Assembly: GCF_000285515.1 (NCBI RefSeq) | Contig: NZ_HE610959.1 | Span: 10,183-74,182 of the forward strand | Length of the DNA: 64,000 bases | From: Paenibacillus senegalensis JC66 | Lineage (GTDB): Bacteria; Bacillota; Bacilli; Paenibacillales; NBRC-103111 | Reading direction: 5' to 3' | In this document: in pieces, positions 58,522 through 64,000 of the stretch | How the letters are laid out: each line of letters begins with the position of its first letter | Numbering within the stretch: the stretch's first letter is position 1 | Notes under the pieces: model-generated | Told to the model about the DNA's origin: nothing | What the model saw: only the letters and a program-made list of their open reading frames with translations | Databases searched by the model: none | Program-made: the position numbers and the translations under genes

Positions 58522-60882
58522 ATGCTAACTTTATCCGGAAGACAAAAGCTGTCATGGTTTACCGTTTGTCTCATGATCCTCCATTGCTTTCTGCTGGCCG
58601 TACCGGCCAGCGCCGATGCTTCAACCGAGGATAGCATTAAAGTGTTGACCTACAACATTAACGTTGGGGTAAGTGCCGATACCAGAGTTTTGGATCTGGA
58701 GCGTATTGCGAATACAATTCGCGATTCCGGCGCGGATGTCATTGGCTTGCAGCGTGTGGACAAGCATTACGGAGCTCGCAGTGAATGGAAAGATCAAGCT
58801 AAAGAAATTGCTGATCTGCTGGGAATGTATTATGTGTACGGGGCTAACATTGACAATAATCCTGCACAGGAAGGAGAGCCCCGCCGCCAGTATGGGAACG
58901 CCATATTAAGCAAATATCCGATCGTTTCCTCAGAGAACCATTTGCTGACTCGCGGCCGCGAACAGCGTGGTATGCTTGCAGCCGAAATCGACTGGAATGG
59001 AAAAACGCTATGGTTCAATTCCACGCACTTAGCAGGAATTTCAGCTGAGACTCTAGTTCAAATCCCGGAAATTGTTGCGGCAACTTCGCAGCAGACGGGC
59101 TACAAGGTGTTTAGCGGGTCGCTCAACCACTTGCCGGGTGCAGCCGAGCTTGAGCCGCTCAACGACACTTTCTATGATGTACGCACTGGCAGACTAGGCG
59201 GGGAAACTACTCCTTCAACCGATCCTCGTTCCCGTACTGACTATGTTTATGCGGATTATCAATTGGAGGTTGTGCATTCTGAAGTCATTCATTCCTTAGC
59301 CTCTACAGCTCGTCCTTTCCTGGCCGAATTAAAGGTTGCGGATCCGAGCAAGACTATCCGCAGCTTGTCGTTTGAAAAGCTGGTTGATTTTGCCGTTATC
59401 AGCGAGCCAACATCTTTTATACTATATGCTAACCATGCTGACCGCACGGCAACCCCGCTAACCTCTGGCGCTGCCTATTCCAGCTCCGATCCGGACATCG
59501 CAACCGTCGATTCAAACGGAATGGTTACCGGTTTAGCGACTGGTACAACCGTCATTACAGCTTCCTACCTTAATTTCATAGCCGAAATGCAGGTCAATGT
59601 AGTTGAAAGAATCCCCGGGACTAGCGCTGCTTTAAGCGAAATACGGGTAGACGGGACAGCTCTGGAGAGCTTTGACCCTGAGCAAACCGACTATACTGTT
59701 ACGCTGCCGACCTTTGCAGCGATTCCGGCTATAACCGCAACACCTGAAGATGCTTACGCTCAGGTTGACGTTGCTCAAGCCGCTGGTCTGCCAGGCACCT
59801 CAATCATAACGGTGACATCCGAGGACGGTCTAACTGTCAAACGATATACAGTTAAGCTTGCTTTGACAGTACCTCAGGACCCTGGCAGCAAAACCTTTAA
59901 AGCTATGGCCTTTAACATTCATCATGGCGTTAATAATGCCAATGTTTTGGATTTGGAAGGAATAGCCCAAGTGATAGCGGAGCATGACATCGATATTGTT
60001 GGCCTTCAGGAAGTAGATAAGCATTACTCCAGCCGGAGCGACTTGAAGGATCAGGCGAAAGAGCTGGCTGATATGCTGGACATGTACTACGTGTTCGGAG
60101 CCAACCTGGATCGCGACCCGGTTGAAGGCCCGGAGCGCCGCCAATACGGAACTGCAATTTTAAGCAAGTATCCAATCGTTTCATGGGAAAATTATCACCT
60201 TGAAAGCTTTGGTCAGGAGCAAAGAGGCTTGTTAGAGGCGCAGATTGATATTGATGGAGACATCCTGCATTTTTACAGCACCCATCTCGGGCTTTCTACA
60301 GAGCAAAGAATCTCCCAGGCAAATGAGATTAAGGAAATTTTGCAGAATCGTACACGGCCGAAAATCGTTACCGGTGACTTTAACGCACAGGCGGGAACTC
60401 CTGAAATGGATGTGCTTTTGGGTGACGGAACCTTAATTGATTCCTTCCGGTACATGCCCGATGCACTCACCTTCCCTTCTAGCGGTGCGACTTCACGAAT
60501 TGATTTTATTCTGTATAGTGATGAAGTTAAGATGTATGACGGTACGGTCGTGCAAACGGAGGCTTCCGACCATTTCCCCTTGTACGGCGTATATTCTATT
60601 ACAGCGACTCCACAGCCGGCAGCCATGATGCAGCTGCTAGAGCAATTAGCGGATGAAGGGGAGTTTGCCAACCGCGGAGCTGCGCGTTCCTTAATCGCCC
60701 AGCTTAACACTGTAATCCGCTTCTACGATAGAGGTGAGCTCGATTTGGCGGAGCGCCACCTTAGCCATAACTTTCTGAGCTTGCTGGAAACGCATAGACA
60801 GGGAGAGCGTGTATCTGCCCGGGCCTACGAGGCTCTCACCCGGTATGCCGAAGCTCTGTTGAATGAGTGGCAATCAGTTTGA
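58522..60882 (+). CDS. Secreted protein with tandem endonuclease/exonuclease/phosphatase domains, first copy degenerate
   Basis: A 786-residue exported protein: signal peptide (1-33), EEP domain 1 (38-272), a BIG2-like Ig module (275-362), a cadherin-like beta-sandwich (368-450), EEP domain 2 (457-695), and a C-terminal FIMAH-like helical module (700-783). Domain 2 keeps the catalytic set: GLQEVDK (Glu497), YSTHLG (His588), VTGDFN (Asp619) and ASDHFP (Asp683, His684). In domain 1 the matching residues are Arg78, Ser200, Thr262 and Ala263, so it should be inactive. Activity on nucleic acid, inositol phosphate or lipid head groups is possible for domain 2. AAGGAGG lies 14 bases before the ATG, rather far. 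Divergent from the germination operon. Confidence 0.88.
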   Translation: MLTLSGRQKLSWFTVCLMILHCFLLAVPASADASTEDSIKVLTYNINVGVSADTRVLDLERIANTIRDSGADVIGLQRVDKHYGARSEWKDQAKEIADLLGMYYVYGANIDNNPAQEGEPRRQYGNAILSKYPIVSSENHLLTRGREQRGMLAAEIDWNGKTLWFNSTHLAGISAETLVQIPEIVAATSQQTGYKVFSGSLNHLPGAAELEPLNDTFYDVRTGRLGGETTPSTDPRSRTDYVYADYQLEVVHSEVIHSLASTARPFLAELKVADPSKTIRSLSFEKLVDFAVISEPTSFILYANHADRTATPLTSGAAYSSSDPDIATVDSNGMVTGLATGTTVITASYLNFIAEMQVNVVERIPGTSAALSEIRVDGTALESFDPEQTDYTVTLPTFAAIPAITATPEDAYAQVDVAQAAGLPGTSIITVTSEDGLTVKRYTVKLALTVPQDPGSKTFKAMAFNIHHGVNNANVLDLEGIAQVIAEHDIDIVGLQEVDKHYSSRSDLKDQAKELADMLDMYYVFGANLDRDPVEGPERRQYGTAILSKYPIVSWENYHLESFGQEQRGLLEAQIDIDGDILHFYSTHLGLSTEQRISQANEIKEILQNRTRPKIVTGDFNAQAGTPEMDVLLGDGTLIDSFRYMPDALTFPSSGATSRIDFILYSDEVKMYDGTVVQTEASDHFPLYGVYSITATPQPAAMMQLLEQLADEGEFANRGAARSLIAQLNTVIRFYDRGELDLAERHLSHNFLSLLETHRQGERVSARAYEALTRYAEALLNEWQSV

Positions 60883-60928
60883 TTAATTCCGCGGCACGAA
60901 GCCTGATCCATTGAAGGAAAGGGGCTAT

Positions 60929-61210
60929 TCAGAAGAAGCTATCCAATAAGTTCAAAAAATAAAAAGTCGGGCGGAAAACGGGCACTTCCAGAGTGTTTTC
61001 CGTCCAACTTTTTTGTGCGGCTGCTTTTTGGAGAAAAGTAGTGAAGCGGATGCTTGCCGCTTTCAATATATTGTGGACCAATGCTACAAATCCCAAACCC
61101 GACATGAACCTAGAATTATCTCTTTGAACTTTCTCGACAGCTCCACTGACACCCCGTTTTTTTGTTGTATGGCAAAAATCAGGTTTAAGCGATATAGCGA
61201 ATGAAATCAA
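60929..61210 (-). mobile_element. Possible transposase remnant
   Basis: A 93-codon frame without a ribosome binding site. Its middle (KVQRDNSRFMSGLGFVALVHNILKAAS) resembles the C-terminal end of IS1182-like transposases, which finish with an E-x-GFVALAHNILK-type helix and a short tail. Positions 61149-61207 match the reverse complement of two blocks at 22153-22312. The terminator hairpin 60961-61013 lies inside it. I read this as a decayed mobile element, with low certainty about the family. Confidence 0.4.
60961..61013 (+). terminator. Terminator after the secreted EEP protein gene
   Basis: AAAAAGTCGGGCGGAAAAC (60961-60979) pairs with GTTTTCCGTCCAACTTTTTT (60994-61013). The stem has the same sequence type as the hairpin at 2018-2056. 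Confidence 0.75.
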
Positions 61211-61219
61211 CTTTAAAGG

Positions 61220-61804
61220 CTAGGTTCTGATTCCTTCCAAAATCGCGTTAAGCACATCCATACTCTGCCGCATGGCTGCAGCAATATCTTCACTTTCTGC
61301 AATCCATAATGCGGATTCGTTGAGCGCACCCGAAAGAAAATGAGTTAGTGCATCCAGAGGCATCGGCTTAAGCAATCTCTGCTCCTGCATCATGGCAAGC
61401 TGTTCTCGAAGATGGCTCATCGAGTTCTGTTCATCTAATCTGCGCCATGTTTCCCAGCCGAGCACAGCAGGCCCATCAATTAAAACGATTCTCCGGTGAT
61501 GGGGCTCCACGGCCGCCTCCAAGAACCCCCGGCAGCCCAAATGTAGCTGTTCCCAAGGATCATCGCTTTTCATGGCTTCCTTCTCGACGTGCTGTCCTAT
61601 TATTACCTGAACGGCCTCGAGCACATGCTGAAAAAGGCCTTTTTTACTGCGGAAATGATGGTAGACCGCACCTCTGGTCATTCCGGCGGCTTGGGCAACT
61701 TCCTCCAGCACAACAGCGGAATATCCCCGCTTCGTGAAATGCTGCTGGGCTATCTGAAGCAGCGTGTGGATCGTTTCGTTTGTCTCTTCCCGGGATCTTC
61801 TCAT
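61220..61804 (-). CDS. TetR/AcrR-family transcriptional regulator
   Basis: A 194-residue repressor. The N-terminal HTH is clear: LLQIAQQHFTKRGYSAVVLEEVAQAAGMTRGAVYHHFRSKKGLF. The C-terminal ligand domain is helical, with HRRIVLIDGPAVLGWETWRRLDE resembling AcrR-type regulators. ATG has AGGAG 12 bases upstream. It is the third gene after a VOC protein and an AlkD-like protein, 77 bases downstream of the latter. A 19-base palindrome upstream of the first gene (63282) is a candidate operator. Confidence 0.92.
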   Translation of the reverse strand: MRRSREETNETIHTLLQIAQQHFTKRGYSAVVLEEVAQAAGMTRGAVYHHFRSKKGLFQHVLEAVQVIIGQHVEKEAMKSDDPWEQLHLGCRGFLEAAVEPHHRRIVLIDGPAVLGWETWRRLDEQNSMSHLREQLAMMQEQRLLKPMPLDALTHFLSGALNESALWIAESEDIAAAMRQSMDVLNAILEGIRT

Positions 61805-61881
61805 CGTTTCAACCTACTCCTATACTATGACATTGATTCTGCATCTTTAAGAAAACTCCAGCTTCACTCTTGTTCAGCATA

Positions 61882-62712
61882 CTATTCTCCGGAAACTGAG
61901 GCTAACCAACGCGAAGCGCCAGGGTCTCCTGATTTTATCAAAGTCCTTAACGCGTGACGAGCTACCCACAGTGAATTTTTCTCCTTACCTGTTCCTGTCT
62001 TCGTACTATCCGCTGGATTCTCGTTTGGACGAATACGGGCTGCGAGCCAATCCAGTGTGATATCCGGATAATCTTTGCTAAGATCATTCAAATGATTAGC
62101 AACAGATTTTCTTACATAGAAAGAAGAATCGTCAAGCAATACATCCAAGAGCGACAAATGTATGTTCGGATCACCGAGAATGACAGGCATACGTTTGGCC
62201 CACGGGAGTCTCGGCCTCGTCCCCTCGCTAACCAAACGGCGCACATGGGAATTGTCGTCTTTCGCCCACTGCTGAAGCTTGTTCAGACTCTGCTGGGGGT
62301 AAGCCGTCAGGTAAGGGCGTATAGCATACTCGGATGTATGGCGCTTCGTGATTTCGTAAATTGCATGCATGGAGAGCTCAAAGTGGTCTAACCCATAACG
62401 TTCAACAAAATAGGCTACTGGCATGAGGAAATAGCCGTTCGTGAACATCCCCTGTTCGCTCTCGTTTTCGGGACCTAGCAGCTTCAAGAGAAGTCTGACT
62501 GCTGCCGAGTAGTCTTTAGGAAGAGTACGGCGCAGCTGCTCGGCTATAACCGCAACACGGGCCTTCAGCTCCAGCCCGTCCACCCGGGATTGCACCTCCT
62601 GAATAAAATGTTGAGACGGAAAATCAGGTTCGAGCACACTGATCTCCTCAGAAAGCCTTACTGCCAGCTCCTTGCCAAAGTAATATTTGAGCGCCGAAGC
62701 CGATCCGCTCAT
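61882..62712 (-). CDS. DNA alkylation repair (AlkD-like) HEAT-repeat protein
   Basis: A 276-residue all-helical protein. The wording [34 protein letters not shown] and [35 protein letters not shown] is typical of AlkD-related DNA alkylation repair HEAT proteins, the YwqN/COG4335 branch. These bind or excise bulky alkylated bases. Its ATG overlaps the VOC gene stop by 4 bases, so the two are translated together. Whether it is a true glycosylase is not certain. Confidence 0.82.
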   Translation of the reverse strand: MSGSASALKYYFGKELAVRLSEEISVLEPDFPSQHFIQEVQSRVDGLELKARVAVIAEQLRRTLPKDYSAAVRLLLKLLGPENESEQGMFTNGYFLMPVAYFVERYGLDHFELSMHAIYEITKRHTSEYAIRPYLTAYPQQSLNKLQQWAKDDNSHVRRLVSEGTRPRLPWAKRMPVILGDPNIHLSLLDVLLDDSSFYVRKSVANHLNDLSKDYPDITLDWLAARIRPNENPADSTKTGTGKEKNSLWVARHALRTLIKSGDPGASRWLASVSGE

Positions 62713-63188
62713 TTATTATCACCTTTAGGAGCTTTTTCTGCGGCCGATGAAGGCGCTCCCTCCTGCCAAATCTGCTCTGCATAGTAGCTGCTTTCCTCCT
62801 CCGAAGGCGGGATGATCTGTATGACATCAATAAGAACTCCATTCGGGTCCTTAGTAATGAAGTGTCTCTGGCCAAACTCCTCATCACGCAGCGCCAATTC
62901 CAGTGGAAGCTTCTCCTGCACAATTAACCGCTCGTATTCGGCGTCTGCATCCTCGACTTCAAAATTCAGCAGCAAGCCTTGTACTGCGTTCCGAAAAGAA
63001 GCCGGGATTGTCGGATGAGAAGCATCCAGCACCGCCAATTCAAAAGGACTTGAGCCGTCTGCTGCCCTCAAACTGACATACCAGTCCGCTTCATACACAA
63101 CCTCAAACCCGAAATGACGCGTATAAAACTCCCGACTTTCTGTTACTTTGCTGCTCATTAGAACCGGATAAAAGCTATTTATCCTCAT
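62709..63188 (-). CDS. VOC-family protein (glyoxalase/bleomycin-resistance fold)
   Basis: A 159-residue protein with the VOC fold. It starts [31 protein letters not shown], followed by [34 protein letters not shown] and [16 protein letters not shown]. Metal-ligand positions (His/Glu) are not all clear, so it may bind rather than convert a ligand. The C-terminal 20 residues are a charged tail. ATG follows AAGGAG by 9 bases. First gene of a VOC / AlkD-like / TetR operon, pointing to a stress or toxin response. Confidence 0.9.
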   Translation of the reverse strand: MRINSFYPVLMSSKVTESREFYTRHFGFEVVYEADWYVSLRAADGSSPFELAVLDASHPTIPASFRNAVQGLLLNFEVEDADAEYERLIVQEKLPLELALRDEEFGQRHFITKDPNGVLIDVIQIIPPSEEESSYYAEQIWQEGAPSSAAEKAPKGDNK

Positions 63189-63281
63189 CGTACATCTCTC
63201 CTTATAATTGTGAATACAAACTGCGAATGCTGTGTTCTGAAACCATTATTTAGCTAGTTTATTATTCTATGATGATTTTAT

Positions 63282-63300
63282 CATACATACAGTATGTATG
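63282..63300 (-). promoter_or_regulatory. Perfect 19-base palindrome, candidate TetR operator
   Basis: CATACATACAGTATGTATG has 9-base arms around one central base. On the minus strand it lies between a TTTACA-like -35 and a GATAAA-like -10, 94 bases before the VOC start. Sequence of type TACATAC...GTATGTA is common for TetR/AcrR operators, and a TetR gene is in the same operon. Confidence 0.7.
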
Positions 63301-63325
63301 TAAATATTTTTAAATACAGGAATAC

Positions 63326-63355
63326 AAAAAGCCACGAGCCTCTTCGTGACTTTTT
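63326..63355 (-). terminator. Terminator of the right-edge membrane protein gene
   Basis: AAAAAGCCACGA and TCGTGACTTTTT form a stem with one mismatch, with T residues on the minus side. It lies 25 bases past the stop at 63381. Confidence 0.8.
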
Positions 63356-63380
63356 GTTCTTTAGCATCCTTTACCTGGCT

Positions 63381-64000
63381 TTAAGCTTTGACCACTCTTC
63401 CCAGCAGCAGGAGAAATGCTCCCAATAGCATAAATATCCACCAGTCCCACTGTAAGCTCGTTCCCGGGTCCGGCATATAATAGGTGGATAGAAGAATGAC
63501 AGTAAATACGCCTGCGCCGATTGAGCCCGCCTGCAAAAAGGTTTTAGCCGATGATTTGTTATTTTGGAATAACTCGGATCTAATCACCTTGAACAAAATC
63601 AGAACTGCAGCAGCCACCAAAAGGGCGGAAATGATTAATTGCACCAAAAGGGCGCCTGCAGTTAGAGCCGGAGCTGAAATTCCGAGGCTCATCACAATAA
63701 GGAGGGCCGTTCCATGTCCAAGTACGATAAACCCAAGAAGCTTAATTAATTGCATCGCAATAAACTGGACTACATTTCTTTTTTGTTCATTGGGCAGCTC
63801 ATTGATCAGCTCATCTGCATAAACTTTTGGATCATCGCCTATTACTTCCCTTGCTGTTCTACCTTCCTCTTGAGCCTCCAGTAAATGATGCAGCAAATCT
63901 AGAAGCAGCTGTTCACTTTCCAGGCTAGCGACGCGCAGGTCTGTACGGATGTAAATTAGAATATCGCTATAAAGCTTCTCATTTTCAGGATTTAGTTGGG
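63381..64000 (-). CDS. HAAS/DUF1129-like membrane protein, truncated by the window edge
   Basis: The C-terminal 205 or so residues of a protein that begins outside the window. The reading frame is open from 63381 to the edge without a supported start: the visible part runs QLNPENEKLYSDILIYIRTD, LLLDLLHHLLEAQEEGRTA, then DDPKVYADELINELP, which is a helical HAAS-like domain. Four hydrophobic helices follow. An internal TTG at 63896 is not a start. Such proteins often follow PadR regulators; if so, the regulator is beyond the right edge. Confidence 0.8.
   Translation of the reverse strand, partial: QLNPENEKLYSDILIYIRTDLRVASLESEQLLLDLLHHLLEAQEEGRTAREVIGDDPKVYADELINELPNEQKRNVVQFIAMQLIKLLGFIVLGHGTALLIVMSLGISAPALTAGALLVQLIISALLVAAAVLILFKVIRSELFQNNKSSAKTFLQAGSIGAGVFTVILLSTYYMPDPGTSLQWDWWIFMLLGAFLLLLGRVVKA

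Overview
The window looks like a chromosomal segment of a spore-forming Firmicute, most likely Paenibacillus or a close relative. The grounds are a GerA-type spore germination operon, strong AGGAGG ribosome binding sites often followed by TTG or GTG starts, lipoprotein solute-binding proteins, a barnase/barstar pair, MerR-TipAS regulators and moderate GC. No rRNA, tRNA, CRISPR array or intact insertion sequence was seen. The right edge cuts through one gene.

Layout. 1-2.2 kb: tandem and palindromic repeats around a DsbA/FrnE-like protein. 2.2-8.5 kb: a sugar-type binding lipoprotein with an apparent CTG start, a divergent PLP-fold protein with a coiled-coil N-terminus, and a hybrid histidine kinase. 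8.6-11.2 kb: an autoregulated MerR/ABC drug-efflux operon. 11.2-12.0 kb: a gene-free stretch with odd GC-rich repeats. 12.0-17.0 kb: catabolic operon A (aminotransferase, amidohydrolase, IlvD/Edd dehydratase, SDR), divergent from IclR regulator 1. 18.5-31 kb: mixed household genes (RidA, M29 aminopeptidase, HTH regulator, histidine phosphatase, SRAP protein, histidine kinase, ABC exporter, alpha/beta hydrolase, DUF2277, MFS). 31-32.4 kb: a PadR/HAAS pair. 32.6-47.5 kb: catabolic operon B, thirteen genes on one strand (amidohydrolase, enolase-superfamily enzyme, ABC importer, two amidohydrolases, creatininase-like, U32-like barrel protein, RidA, Gfo/Idh/MocA, large secreted glycosidase-like protein, aldehyde dehydrogenase), divergent from IclR regulator 2. 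48.5-53.7 kb: secreted protein, barnase/barstar, acetyltransferase, AbrB-type membrane protein, second MerR-TipAS regulator. 53.9-58.2 kb: spore germinant receptor operon (A-B-D-C). 58.5-60.9 kb: secreted tandem endonuclease/phosphatase-fold protein. 61.2-63.3 kb: VOC/AlkD-like/TetR operon. 63.4 kb-edge: a membrane protein.

The most interesting system is the pair of catabolic operons A and B. They carry paralogous amidohydrolases and paralogous IclR regulators with nearly the same recognition helix. Five copies of a 16-bp near-palindrome (consensus GTTCwAyATACkGAAT) lie in their control regions at 12811, 17014, 17290, 47526 and 47660. I infer one regulon for release, uptake and oxidation of an unknown sugar-acid, lactone or amino-sugar compound. 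The substrate cannot be read from the sequence. All calls come from reading the sequence and translations by eye; no searches were run.
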